A stretch of 64,000 nucleotides of DNA from assembly GCF_900116115.1 (NCBI RefSeq), contig NZ_FOZP01000007.1, forward strand, positions 124,001 to 188,000, given 5' to 3'. The DNA comes from Lutibacter maritimus. GTDB taxonomy: Bacteria; Bacteroidota; Bacteroidia; Flavobacteriales; Flavobacteriaceae. Within the stretch, counting starts at the first letter, position 1; each line of letters begins with the position of its first letter. Made by a program: the position numbers and the translations under genes. Shown here one piece after another: positions 1-9,223 of the stretch. The notes beneath the pieces were generated by a model that had not been told where the DNA came from, did not search any database, and saw nothing but the letters and a program-made list of their open reading frames with translations.

Positions 1-1131
1 TTCAACACATGCGTTGCAACTTGTACAAGCCCAAATTTCTTCTGGTGTTATATAATCTGATAGTAATTGTTTACCATCTTCAATAAATTTTCCATTTTTA
101 TTGATATTTTCACCAACTTCTTCTAATCTATCACGCGTTTTCATCATAATAGCACGTGGTGAAAGTTCTTTTCCTGTAATATTTGCTGGGCAAGATGAAG
201 TACAACGTCCACATTCTGTACACGTATAGGCATTCATTAATTGAACCCAATTTAAATCGGCAACATCACTAGCGCCAAATTTTTCTGGAACTGTAGCTTC
301 TGCACCTTCAGGAGCAGCTGCAAATGGATCTATTGTTGGATCCATCATCATTTTTACTTCACTGGTTACAGATTCTAAATTTGTAAATTGACCTTTTGGA
401 TTTAAATTTGCGTAATATGTATTTGGAAATGCCAATAAAATATGCAAATGTTTAGAGTAGTATAAGTAGTTTAAAAACACTAATATTCCTGCAATATGCA
501 ACCACCAAGCAGTTCTTTCAATAGCTGTTACAGCTGTAAAACTTAAATTATGAAATAATGGTGCTATGTATTGACTTATTGGGTTTCCAACATTTAATTC
601 TTGAAAATGATTATCAGCGGCATTCATTATTAAGAATAACGACATTAAAACCATTTCAAAATATAAAATATATAATGCGTCATTTTTAGGAAATCCTTTC
701 ATTTCCTTGTTCCAAAAACGAGGAATTTTAAGTATCATTCTTCTAATCCAAAAAACAGTAACGGAAACTAAGACTAATACTGCCAAAATTTCAAACGAAG
801 CAATTAAAAAACTGTAAAAACCACCTAAAAAAGACAATACTCTGTGGGTTCCAAAAATACCATCAATAATTATTTCAATTACTTCAATATTAATAATAAT
901 AAAACCTAAATAAACAATAATGTGAAGTATTCCTGCAACGGGTCTTTTTACCATTTTAGATTGCCCTAAAGCAATCATAGCCATATTTTTCCAACGTGCA
1001 TTTGAATTATCAGACCTATCAACTTCTTTCCCAAGTTTGATATTTCTGATTAATTTAGTAATGTTTTTAACAAAAAAACCGACTCCTATTGTTAGAAGAA
1101 TTACAAATGCTATGTTGTCAATATAGTTCAT
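1..1131 (-). CDS. Membrane-bound Fe-S oxidoreductase, NarI-like and 4Fe-4S dicluster (3' end cut off)
   Basis: The reading frame starts at the ATG at 1131 and runs off the left edge of the window after 377 codons, so the C-terminus is missing. The first ~235 residues contain several hydrophobic segments resembling a NarI/HdrE-type cytochrome b membrane domain. A ferredoxin domain follows, with C304, C307, C310 and C314 as one CxxCxxCxxxC motif. A second set (C369, C372, C375) begins just before the edge. In flavobacteria such proteins usually sit beside a second Fe-S (CCG-domain) protein and MlaD, and probably move electrons between quinones and an unidentified partner. The exact reaction is unknown. 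Identified by direct reading of the minus strand. Confidence 0.85.
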   Translation of the reverse strand, partial: MNYIDNIAFVILLTIGVGFFVKNITKLIRNIKLGKEVDRSDNSNARWKNMAMIALGQSKMVKRPVAGILHIIVYLGFIIINIEVIEIIIDGIFGTHRVLSFLGGFYSFLIASFEILAVLVLVSVTVFWIRRMILKIPRFWNKEMKGFPKNDALYILYFEMVLMSLFLIMNAADNHFQELNVGNPISQYIAPLFHNLSFTAVTAIERTAWWLHIAGILVFLNYLYYSKHLHILLAFPNTYYANLNPKGQFTNLESVTSEVKMMMDPTIDPFAAAPEGAEATVPEKFGASDVADLNWVQLMNAYTCTECGRCTSSCPANITGKELSPRAIMMKTRDRLEEVGENINKNGKFIEDGKQLLSDYITPEEIWACTSCNACVE

Positions 1132-1198
1132 ACTTTTTGTTTAGTGATGATTAAAAAATATAGCTTCATCAATTACTTTTCAAAAACAAATAAGACTG

Positions 1199-1206
1199 CA
1201 AATTTA
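1199..1206 (-). promoter_or_regulatory. Promoter -10 of the Fe-S oxidoreductase gene
   Basis: Read on the minus strand the site is TAAATTTG, an exact match to the Bacteroidota -10 TAnnTTTG. It lies about 68 bp before the ATG at 1131. No clear -33 TTG is seen at the usual distance. Confidence 0.45.
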
Positions 1207-1293
1207 ATTTAAACTTCCTAAAAATTTGATTGTTATTTAATAATTATTGAATAGTTTTATTGATATTTTCACAAAAATATTTCTATTAATTGA

Positions 1294-2256
1294 TTATTCT
1301 TTTACTTCAGAAGAAGGTGGTTGGTAACCTTTATCCTTTTTTCCGAATATAGAAAAATGCACAAACCTTTTTGGGTGTTCTTTAATTTCGCGCATCAACT
1401 CTTCTAATTCTTTTGATGCATTTGTAAGGTTTGTATACATTTGCTCATCGTATAGTAATTTACCCATTGTACCATTTCCTTCTTCAATATTATTTATAAT
1501 AGAAGATAAACTTGCTATACTTGTTTCTAAATTTTTAATTGTTTTTCCAATATCAGCATTTACTAATGAATCGGAAAGCATCGATAGGTTTTTTGTTAAT
1601 ACTTCTGTATTCGTAAGTGTTTTGGATAATTTTTCGTCGTTGGTTTTAACTAAATTATTAACGGATTCTGAAATTTGTTTAAAATTTGCAACCGTTTCAT
1701 TTAATTGTGCAATGGTACTTTTTAAATTGTTTCTACTTTTAACATCTAACACATCAGTTAAACCTGTCATTAAAGAATCTGCACTAACAATTACATTTTC
1801 TACTTTAGCCTGCAAAGGATTTAATTTTTCAGTTACAGTTGAAAAAATATCTGATTCTATTTCACCTGCAATAAAATCACCAGGTTTAGCAATTTCACCT
1901 TCATAAGATGGAACAATTGCTAACGATTTTCCTCCCATTAAACTAGCACTGTAAATTTTTGCGATACTATTTTTAGAGAACTCAAAATCATTTTCAATAC
2001 TAAATTCAACAATTAATTGTCCTTTTTTATTTGGATTTTGGTTGAAATTTATTGAAATAACTTTTCCAACCACAACACCATTAATAGTAACTTCACTAGA
2101 AGTATTTAAACCTTGTACGTTATTATATTCGGTATAATATGTTTTTAAAGGTCCGTCAAATAGATTCATACCTTTTAAAAAATTATATCCCCATATAAAA
2201 AGGGCTATAACTCCAACAGCAACAATACCGGTTTTTAATTCTCTTGATATTTTCAA
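1294..2256 (-). CDS. MlaD family protein (MCE domain)
   Basis: 320 residues. A single N-terminal membrane anchor (about residues 9-27) is followed by an MCE domain (about 38-115, containing EVTINGVVVGKV), then a long helical, probably coiled-coil region and a polar tail. MlaD proteins are the periplasmic substrate-binding rings of Mla-type lipid transporters, which move phospholipids between the inner and outer membranes. No MlaE or MlaF gene is adjacent. The gene sits between the amidase and the Fe-S oxidoreductase on the same strand, an arrangement common in Flavobacteriaceae. The family call is secure; the lipid-transport role is inferred from the family. Confidence 0.88.
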   Translation of the reverse strand: MKISRELKTGIVAVGVIALFIWGYNFLKGMNLFDGPLKTYYTEYNNVQGLNTSSEVTINGVVVGKVISINFNQNPNKKGQLIVEFSIENDFEFSKNSIAKIYSASLMGGKSLAIVPSYEGEIAKPGDFIAGEIESDIFSTVTEKLNPLQAKVENVIVSADSLMTGLTDVLDVKSRNNLKSTIAQLNETVANFKQISESVNNLVKTNDEKLSKTLTNTEVLTKNLSMLSDSLVNADIGKTIKNLETSIASLSSIINNIEEGNGTMGKLLYDEQMYTNLTNASKELEELMREIKEHPKRFVHFSIFGKKDKGYQPPSSEVKE

Positions 2257-2316
2257 AATAAAACTTTTTTAATTAGCAATAATACTAATAATTTTTGGTA
2301 GTACTTGCTTAACTTT

Positions 2317-3471
2317 CTATGATTTTTTTAAAATATCATCTACAGAAACTTTATTTCCATTTTTAAAAGCAACTATAAATGCTGATGTATATCCTTTGGA
2401 TTTTGCAAGTTGTAACACTTCTTTAATCTTATTATAATCCGAAGTTCCACCTAAATAATATTTATAACTTGACCCTACTTGCACTCTTTCAACATTTTCT
2501 AATCCGTTAAAATTATAGGAACGTGTTTCTAATTTTCGAGATCCTGAAGCAATTTGTACTTTAAATTCTGCTTCAAAATTATTTTCATTATTAGTTTTCT
2601 GCTTGGTAATTTTACCTTTATTTTTAGTATTTATTGGTAAATCTTCTAAATCAATATTTACAACCGTATTTAAAGATAATTGCTCTTTATATTTTAAAAT
2701 TCCATGATAAATAGATTCAGAGAATTTTTTTTGGCCTTCATAAGAGCTTAATAAAGCACCTTCTTCAGTATTTGTAATAAAACCTGTTTCTATTAAAACG
2801 CTTGGCATATATGTTTGGTGCAATACTACAAAACCAGCTTGTTTAACGCCTCTGTTAACTCTGTTTAATTTGGTAGTAAACACATTTTGAATAATACTTG
2901 CTAATTGTATACTTTGATCTAAATACTCTTCTTGCATTAAAGTTAATCCGATTACTGATTCTGGAGAGTTAGGATCAAAACCTTTATAATTGGTTTTATA
3001 ATTATCTTCTAGTAAAATTACAGAGTTTTCTGCTTTAGCAACTTCAAAATTTCGACTATTTGCGTGGGTTCCTAATACCCAGGTTTCTGCACCTCTAGCT
3101 TGTGAGTTGTGTGCATTACAGTGTACTGAAACAAATAAATTGGCATCGGCTTTATTTGCAATTCTACCTCGCTCCCACAAATCAACAAAAACATCCGTTT
3201 TACGAGTATAAACTACTTTAATATCTTTTTCTTTTTCTAATAACGCACCAACTTGTAATACAATTTCTAATGCTATTTCTTTTTCTTTCGTGTTATTGCT
3301 TCCAACTTTTCCAGGATCTTTTCCTCCGTGTCCAGCATCAAGCACAACAATAAATTCTTTATTTTGGGCAAAACCCGTATGATTTATAAAAAGAATTAGT
3401 ATAAAAAATACGAAAATTTGGGAATAATTCGTTCTTATTTTAATTTTAGTAAAGAGTTGTGAGTTCATCAA
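2317..3471 (-). CDS. N-acetylmuramoyl-L-alanine amidase (Amidase_3) with SPOR-like C-terminus
   Basis: 384 residues with a hydrophobic signal region (about 20-36, ending in FAQ). The Amidase_3 domain (about 38-265) shows the zinc-site elements LDAGHGGKDPG, the glutamate in KEIALEI, SVHCNAH and VLIETGFITN. The last ~80 residues, starting FKVQIASGSR, resemble a SPOR-type peptidoglycan-binding repeat. It cleaves the amide between MurNAc and L-Ala in the stem peptide and acts in the periplasm during cell separation. Two ATGs are adjacent at the start; either gives essentially the same protein. It is divergent from lptD. Confidence 0.92.
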   Translation of the reverse strand: MMNSQLFTKIKIRTNYSQIFVFFILILFINHTGFAQNKEFIVVLDAGHGGKDPGKVGSNNTKEKEIALEIVLQVGALLEKEKDIKVVYTRKTDVFVDLWERGRIANKADANLFVSVHCNAHNSQARGAETWVLGTHANSRNFEVAKAENSVILLEDNYKTNYKGFDPNSPESVIGLTLMQEEYLDQSIQLASIIQNVFTTKLNRVNRGVKQAGFVVLHQTYMPSVLIETGFITNTEEGALLSSYEGQKKFSESIYHGILKYKEQLSLNTVVNIDLEDLPINTKNKGKITKQKTNNENNFEAEFKVQIASGSRKLETRSYNFNGLENVERVQVGSSYKYYLGGTSDYNKIKEVLQLAKSKGYTSAFIVAFKNGNKVSVDDILKKS

Positions 3472-3481
3472 ATTTTTTAAT

Positions 3482-3489
3482 TAATTTTG
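3482..3489 (+). promoter_or_regulatory. Possible -10 of the lptD promoter
   Basis: TAATTTTG matches TAnnTTTG exactly in the divergent amidase-lptD region. It would leave a leader of about 85 nt before the lptD ATG at 3582. This rests on the motif alone. Confidence 0.3.
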
Positions 3490-3581
3490 GCAACTGTTAT
3501 TTGGTGATACAATTATTGAGCCATACATTTACAAACTGTCAATTTAGGCTATTTAATTAATAAGCTAAAGTAAAAAAACTT

Positions 3582-6326
3582 ATGCTATCAAACCAATTTA
3601 AAAAGTATTTTTATAAAAATTTCATTATTAAAACAAATAGCAAAAATACAACTCTTCTGATTTATTTGATATTAGCAAATTGCTTTATCAGTTCAACAAT
3701 TTATTCTCAAGAAATTAAACAAACTATTAAGGATAATAGCGAACTAAAGCTTTCTGATACTATTTTTATAAAAAATGATTCTGTTATTATTCCAAAAAAT
3801 GATTCTATAAATTTAAAAGCAAAAGACTCTCTTATTGCAAGCAAACCTAAAGATTCATTAAAAAAACCTAAAGAACTTTTAGAAAGCATTATTGAACATA
3901 GTGCTGATAGTTTAATTAGACAAGATATAAAGAATAATAAAATTACTTTATATAAAAATGCACACATTCATTATAAAGATATTGATTTAACTGCTGGTTT
4001 TATTGAAATTGATAATAAAACAAATATTGTAACAGCAAAAGGTATTAAAGATAGTGTTGGTGTATATACAGAATTACCCGTTTTTAAGCAAGGTTCACAA
4101 GAATCTACTCAAGATACTATTAAGTTTAATTTCAAATCTGAAAAGGCTAAAATCTGGAATTTAAAAACCGATCAACAAGGAATTATCATTAAAGGTGAAG
4201 TAAGTAAAAAGCATAATGATTCCGTAATTTTTATAGAAAATATAAAATTAACATCTTCGCAAAAAGATGATCCAGATTATTACATTAGAGTAAAAAAAGC
4301 AAAATTTATTAAAGATCAAAAATTAGTCGCTGGTGCTAGCCAATTAGTAATTGCCGATGTTCCAACACCTGTTATACTACCTTTTGTGTATGTTCCAATG
4401 ACTCAAGGAAGAACTTCAGGATTTTTAATGCCTACTTGGGGTGAAAATAACAGACAAGGTTACTTTTTACAAAATGGAGGTTACTATTTTGTATTGAGTG
4501 ACAACTTTGACTTGGCAATTTTAGGAGATATTTATACCAATGGAAGTTGGGGATTAAGAACTGAATCTGGATACGCAGTTCGCTATAAATTTTCTGGAAA
4601 TTTTGATTTTAGATATGAAAATTTAATTAACAGCTTAAAAGGATTGGATGATTATGCTAAAACATCAAATTACAATATCCGTTGGAGCCATAGTCAAGAC
4701 CAAAAAGCTAGTCCAAACTCACGTTTTTCAGCATCTGTAAACTTAGGAAGTAGTAAATATTATAAAGAATCTAATAACGAGTATAATACAAACTCCTTTT
4801 TAAATAACACGCTTAGTTCTTCTATTTCATTTTACAAAAAATTTGTTGGCACACCTTTTAACATGTCATTATCTGTAACGCATTCTCAAAATACAAATAC
4901 AGAACAGATTTCAATGACATTGCCGTCATTACAAGTTAATATGGATAGAATTTATCCTTTTGTTGGTAAAGGTGGTGCAAAAAACAATGCGCTTCAAAAA
5001 ACAGGATTAACCTACTCAATGAAAGGCGATAATAAGATAAATACCACAGATGAATTTTTCTTTAAAAAAGAAATGTTTGATGAAGCAAAATCTGGAATTC
5101 AACATAGTTTGGCTTTAAATACCAATATGAAAGTCCTTAAATATTTTACACTTTCTCCAAATGTAAACTACAAAGAAGTTTGGTATTTTGATAGATTAAA
5201 GAAAACTTTTGATGATGCTGAAAATGCAGTAGTTACTGATACTATTAGTAGCTTTAGTTCATTTAGAGAATACAGTACAGCACTTTCATTAAGCACCACA
5301 TTTTATGGAATGTTTAAGTTTAAAAAAGGTAGTAAAATTGAAGCAATACGTCATGTTGTAAGACCAAGCGTTTCCTATAGCTACAGACCAGATTTCAGTT
5401 TTTACAATGAAGAAGTACAAAAAACTGCAGATCCAAATAATACTATTGAATATTCTCCTTTTTCAAACGGTATATATGGAAGTCCTGGAACAGGTATTTC
5501 AAACAGTTTAAATTTCTCATTAAACAATAACCTTGAAGCTAAAGTTAGATCTAAAGATTCTACCGAAACCGAATCAAAAAAAATTATTTTATTAAATAAT
5601 TTAAACTTTTCTACCAGTTATAATATGGCTGCAGATTCATTAAAATGGAGTCCGGTTAGTGTAAATGCAGGTACAAACTTATTTGACAATAAACTAAGTG
5701 TAAATGCCAATGCAACACTAGATCCTTATGCGATTGATGCTAACGGAAAAAAAATTAATACGTTTAATTTTGATAACAATGGAAGCTTATTTAGACTAAC
5801 AAATGCAGGATTAACACTGAACTATTCATTAGCTAGTAAAAGTGGAAAGAAAACAAAAACTGATAGCCAGAAAAAAGCAGACGCTAATAATTCTGAGGGT
5901 GTTTTTGGAGAAAGTTCAATTGCTTCAAATCAGCAAACTCCTGCTGGCGAAAGTAGTGAAGAAGTTAAAGAAACTAAACTTTTTGGCGCTGAAATACCAT
6001 GGTCTTTAAAAATTGCTTATTCTTTAAATTACAGTAATTCCGCCAGGCAAAAGGAAATTTCATCAAACTCATTAATGTTTTCAGGTGATTTAGATTTAAC
6101 TCCTAAATGGAAAGTTGGTTTTTCATCTGGTTATGACATAAAAAATCAAGGGTTCACCTATACTCAATTGCGTTTTTCTAGGGATTTAGATAGCTGGAAA
6201 TTAAACTTCAACTGGGTACCATTTGGAGACAGACAAACGTATTACTTTTTTATTGGTGTAAAATCATCTATGTTAAGTGATTTAAAATACGATAAGAGAC
6301 AACAACCAGACAGAAGATTATTCTAA
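3582..6326 (+). CDS. lptD: LPS assembly outer-membrane protein LptD (OstA-like)
   Basis: 914 residues. After a ~28-residue polar N-terminus there is a hydrophobic export segment (about 24-42, ending IYSQE). A periplasmic OstA/LptA-like jelly-roll region (about 95-250, with ITLYKNAHIHYKDIDL) follows, then a long beta-barrel rich in alternating aromatic strands ending RQQPDRRLF. LptD is the outer-membrane translocon that places lipopolysaccharide in the outer leaflet. The length is typical for Bacteroidota. A start closer to the signal peptide is possible but no strong candidate is seen. ridA follows after 12 bp. Confidence 0.88.
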   Translation: MLSNQFKKYFYKNFIIKTNSKNTTLLIYLILANCFISSTIYSQEIKQTIKDNSELKLSDTIFIKNDSVIIPKNDSINLKAKDSLIASKPKDSLKKPKELLESIIEHSADSLIRQDIKNNKITLYKNAHIHYKDIDLTAGFIEIDNKTNIVTAKGIKDSVGVYTELPVFKQGSQESTQDTIKFNFKSEKAKIWNLKTDQQGIIIKGEVSKKHNDSVIFIENIKLTSSQKDDPDYYIRVKKAKFIKDQKLVAGASQLVIADVPTPVILPFVYVPMTQGRTSGFLMPTWGENNRQGYFLQNGGYYFVLSDNFDLAILGDIYTNGSWGLRTESGYAVRYKFSGNFDFRYENLINSLKGLDDYAKTSNYNIRWSHSQDQKASPNSRFSASVNLGSSKYYKESNNEYNTNSFLNNTLSSSISFYKKFVGTPFNMSLSVTHSQNTNTEQISMTLPSLQVNMDRIYPFVGKGGAKNNALQKTGLTYSMKGDNKINTTDEFFFKKEMFDEAKSGIQHSLALNTNMKVLKYFTLSPNVNYKEVWYFDRLKKTFDDAENAVVTDTISSFSSFREYSTALSLSTTFYGMFKFKKGSKIEAIRHVVRPSVSYSYRPDFSFYNEEVQKTADPNNTIEYSPFSNGIYGSPGTGISNSLNFSLNNNLEAKVRSKDSTETESKKIILLNNLNFSTSYNMAADSLKWSPVSVNAGTNLFDNKLSVNANATLDPYAIDANGKKINTFNFDNNGSLFRLTNAGLTLNYSLASKSGKKTKTDSQKKADANNSEGVFGESSIASNQQTPAGESSEEVKETKLFGAEIPWSLKIAYSLNYSNSARQKEISSNSLMFSGDLDLTPKWKVGFSSGYDIKNQGFTYTQLRFSRDLDSWKLNFNWVPFGDRQTYYFFIGVKSSMLSDLKYDKRQQPDRRLF

Positions 6327-6338
6327 AATTAATTTATT

Positions 6339-6719
6339 ATGAAAAAAATTATTCACACTAAAAATGCACCAGCGCCAATTGGTCCATATAATCAAGCAGT
6401 ACTAGTTGACAATACATTATACACTTCAGGACAAATTGCAATAAACCCTGAAACTAATGAGTTGGTTATAGATTCTATTGAATTAGAAACAAAACAAGTT
6501 ATGGAGAATTTAAACGCTGTTTTAAATGCTGCTAATATGACTTTTGAAGATGTTGTTAAAACATCTATATTTATATCAGATATGAATAATTTTGCTAAAA
6601 TAAATGATGTTTACGGAAGTTACTTTAACAACGAAACGGCTCCTTCAAGAGAAACTGTTGAAGTTGCCAATTTACCAAAATTTGTTCACGTTGAAATATC
6701 AATGATTGCTATAAAATAA
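6339..6719 (+). CDS. RidA family deaminase
   Basis: 126 residues, full length for RidA/YjgF/L-PSP proteins. Seen are the N-terminal APAPIGPYNQAV, YTSGQIA, and the C-terminal signature (A)PSRETVEVANLP with the arginine that binds the substrate carboxylate. Family members hydrolyse reactive 2-aminoacrylate-type enamines released by PLP enzymes. It is probably co-transcribed with lptD (12 bp gap) and converges on mgsA with no space between stop codons. Confidence 0.93.
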   Translation: MKKIIHTKNAPAPIGPYNQAVLVDNTLYTSGQIAINPETNELVIDSIELETKQVMENLNAVLNAANMTFEDVVKTSIFISDMNNFAKINDVYGSYFNNETAPSRETVEVANLPKFVHVEISMIAIK

Positions 6720-7082
6720 TTAAATAGCTTTTATTAAAAGTTCAGCAGTTGCTGGGTTTGTGGCTAACGGCACATCATGAACATCACATAAACGCATTAA
6801 CATTGCAATATCAGGTTCGTGTGGATGCATACCTAGCGGATCTCTAAAAAATAAAACCATATCTGTTTTACCTTCTGCCACTCTACCAGCAATTTGAGCA
6901 TCACCACCGTAGGGCCCAGATAAATACTTATTTACTGTAAAACCCGCTTTTTCAGCATTTTTTCCAGTTGTACCTGTTGCTATTAATGTTATGTTTTTTG
7001 AGATTATTAAAGCTTTAAAATCCATTAAAAACTGAATCATTTCGGCCTTTTTACCATCGTGTGCTATAATTGCTATTTCCAT
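6720..7082 (-). CDS. mgsA: Methylglyoxal synthase
   Basis: 120 residues, short like the core of the family. Visible are AIIAHDGKK at the N-terminus, the phosphate-binding ATGTTGKN, and the GPYGGDAQIAGR and FFRDP segments that carry the catalytic aspartates. It converts dihydroxyacetone phosphate to methylglyoxal and phosphate, a bypass that relieves sugar-phosphate stress when phosphate is limiting. Lying downstream of gap and pfkA on the same strand fits control of triose-phosphate flux. Confidence 0.94.
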   Translation of the reverse strand: MEIAIIAHDGKKAEMIQFLMDFKALIISKNITLIATGTTGKNAEKAGFTVNKYLSGPYGGDAQIAGRVAEGKTDMVLFFRDPLGMHPHEPDIAMLMRLCDVHDVPLATNPATAELLIKAI

Positions 7083-7127
7083 AGTGTAAAAATAAGAAAC
7101 TTACTTATTAATTATTATATTTTTCTA

Positions 7128-8120
7128 TTAAAGTGTATGTGAATATTCTATTAAATCTACAATTTTAGTAGCATATCCAAATTCATTATCATACCAAGCT
7201 ATAATTTTAAAAAAATTATTATTTAAAGCTAAACCTGCTTTTGCATCAAAAACTGCTGTTCTTGGTTCTGAAACAAAATCTTGAGACACAACTTCATCTT
7301 CTGTATAACCCAAAATCCCTTTCATTTCATTTTCAGATGTCAACTTCATAACCTGTTTTATATGTTCATAATTTGTTGATTTTTTTAAACGTACTGTTAA
7401 ATCAACTAAAGAAACATCAACTATAGGAACTCTTACCGCCATAGCAAGTAATTTTCCCTCTAATTCAGGCATAATTTTTAGTACAGCTTTACCAGCATTT
7501 GTTGTAGTTGGAATCATATTATTTAAAGCTGATCTACCTCTTCTCCAAATAGCTTCAGGTCCATCAACTGTATTTTGGCTAGAAGTAGCTGTATGAACTG
7601 TTGTTGCTAACGCTTCAACAATTTCATAATTATCATTTAACACTTTTGCAATGGGCGCTAAACAATTTGTAGTACAAGAAGCGTTTGAAAAAATAATGTC
7701 TTCTTTTTTTAAACTTTTATGATTTACCCCCATTACAAACATAGGCGCATCTTTTGAAGGTGCGGAAATCACTACTTTTTTTGCGCCTCCAATTAAATGA
7801 AGTGCTGCTTTATTTTGATCCGTAAATAAACCTGTTGATTCTATTACAAAATCAACATCTAGGTTTTTCCAAGGAATATTTTCTGGGTTTTGCTCTGAAA
7901 AAACCTGAATTATTTGATTATTAACAATTAAATGATTTTCATGAACTTCAACTACACCTTTAAATTTCCCGTGAACAGAATCATACTTTAATAAATAGGC
8001 TAAATGATGAATATCTAAAAGGTCATTAATTCCAACAATTTGAAAATTTTTTCTATTTATTGCAGTTCTAAATGCTAATCGGCCAATTCTTCCGAATCCA
8101 TTTATTCCTAGTTTTATCAT
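7128..8120 (-). CDS. gap: Type I glyceraldehyde-3-phosphate dehydrogenase
   Basis: 330 residues. The NAD-binding start is IKLGINGFGRIGR. The catalytic cysteine lies in SNASCTTNCLAPIAKV and the C-terminal WYDNEFGYATKIVDLI is typical. It oxidises glyceraldehyde-3-phosphate to 1,3-bisphosphoglycerate with NAD. It lies 35 bp downstream of pfkA and 45 bp upstream of mgsA, all on the minus strand, so a glycolytic transcript pfkA-gap-mgsA is likely. Confidence 0.96.
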   Translation of the reverse strand: MIKLGINGFGRIGRLAFRTAINRKNFQIVGINDLLDIHHLAYLLKYDSVHGKFKGVVEVHENHLIVNNQIIQVFSEQNPENIPWKNLDVDFVIESTGLFTDQNKAALHLIGGAKKVVISAPSKDAPMFVMGVNHKSLKKEDIIFSNASCTTNCLAPIAKVLNDNYEIVEALATTVHTATSSQNTVDGPEAIWRRGRSALNNMIPTTTNAGKAVLKIMPELEGKLLAMAVRVPIVDVSLVDLTVRLKKSTNYEHIKQVMKLTSENEMKGILGYTEDEVVSQDFVSEPRTAVFDAKAGLALNNNFFKIIAWYDNEFGYATKIVDLIEYSHTL

Positions 8121-8155
8121 TTAAAAGTGTAACTTTTGATATTATTAATAAATTA

Positions 8156-9130
8156 TTAGATTGACATCATGTCACTAACTCTAATTAATTCTTTATTAAT
8201 TGCATGATGACCTTTAACTGCCAATTCTAAATCTGTAGTTTCAACTTTATTATCAATTAAACCAACCATTAAATTTGATTTTCCATCTAATAATAGCTCT
8301 ACAGCTTTCACACCCAATCTACTTGCTAAAACTCTATCAAAACAGCTTGGTGCTCCACCTCTTTGCATATGTCCTAAAACAGAAACTCTAACTTCATATT
8401 GTTTTAAGTTTTCTTCAACATAATTGGCTAATTCAAATACATTTTTTCCAATTTTATCTCCTTCAGCAATTACAACAATACTAGAAGATTTTCCTGAGCG
8501 CTTACTTCTTTTTAAAGATTCTAACAACCTTTCAAGTCCCATATCTTCTTCAGGAATTAAAATTTCTTCTGCTCCTGCTCCAACACCTGCATTTAGAGCT
8601 ATAAAACCTGCATCTCTTCCCATAACCTCAACAAAAAACAACCTGTTATGAGAACTTGCTGTATCTCTAATTTTATCTATAGCCTGCACAACTGTATTTA
8701 ATGCTGTATCATAACCAATGGTATAATTAGTTCCAAAAATATCATTATCTATGGTTCCGGGAACACCTATGCAAGGGAAACTATATTCTTCATTAAAAAC
8801 CATTCCTCCAGTAAAAGTACCGTCTCCACCAATTAAAACAATTCCTTCAATTTCGGCATTTTTAAGGTTTTCGTATGCTTTTGCTCTGCCTTCTTTCGTC
8901 ATAAATTCTTTTGACCTTGCAGATTTTAAAATTGTACCACCTCTATTAATAATATTGCTTACGCTTCTGGCATCTAACTTTATAAAATCTCCTTCAATTA
9001 AGCCTTGATAACCTCTATATATTCCAACGCATTCTACATTATAATATTTACAAGCTCTAACAACTGCTCTAATTGCTGCGTTCATTCCTGGAGCATCGCC
9101 ACCAGAAGTCATAACTCCTATTTTTTTCAT
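8156..9130 (-). CDS. pfkA: ATP-dependent 6-phosphofructokinase
   Basis: 324 residues. It begins KKIGVMTSGGDAPGMNAAIRA, with the ATP-binding GGDGTFTGG, the catalytic TIDND motif and the substrate-binding EVMGRDAGFIA. It phosphorylates fructose-6-phosphate in the committed step of glycolysis. It is the first gene of the minus-strand pfkA-gap-mgsA group and has its own -10 upstream. Confidence 0.95.
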   Translation of the reverse strand: MKKIGVMTSGGDAPGMNAAIRAVVRACKYYNVECVGIYRGYQGLIEGDFIKLDARSVSNIINRGGTILKSARSKEFMTKEGRAKAYENLKNAEIEGIVLIGGDGTFTGGMVFNEEYSFPCIGVPGTIDNDIFGTNYTIGYDTALNTVVQAIDKIRDTASSHNRLFFVEVMGRDAGFIALNAGVGAGAEEILIPEEDMGLERLLESLKRSKRSGKSSSIVVIAEGDKIGKNVFELANYVEENLKQYEVRVSVLGHMQRGGAPSCFDRVLASRLGVKAVELLLDGKSNLMVGLIDNKVETTDLELAVKGHHAINKELIRVSDMMSI

Positions 9131-9153
9131 TTGTTTAGTTATTCATTAATGCA

Positions 9154-9161
9154 CAAAAATA
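9154..9161 (-). promoter_or_regulatory. Promoter -10 of pfkA
   Basis: On the minus strand the site reads TATTTTTG, matching TAnnTTTG, 23 bp before the pfkA ATG at 9130. A clear -33 TTG is not present. Confidence 0.5.
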
Positions 9162-9223
9162 GCATAATTTTATTATAAAATTATTTTAAGATTGTTAGCT
9201 TTATAATAATATTTAGTAATATT

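Noticed and set aside
3707..3967. Antisense open frame inside lptD.
   Set aside because: It is a shadow of the AT-rich lptD 5' region; its hydrophobic Leu/Ile/Phe composition is what the complement of Lys/Asp/Ser-rich codons gives.
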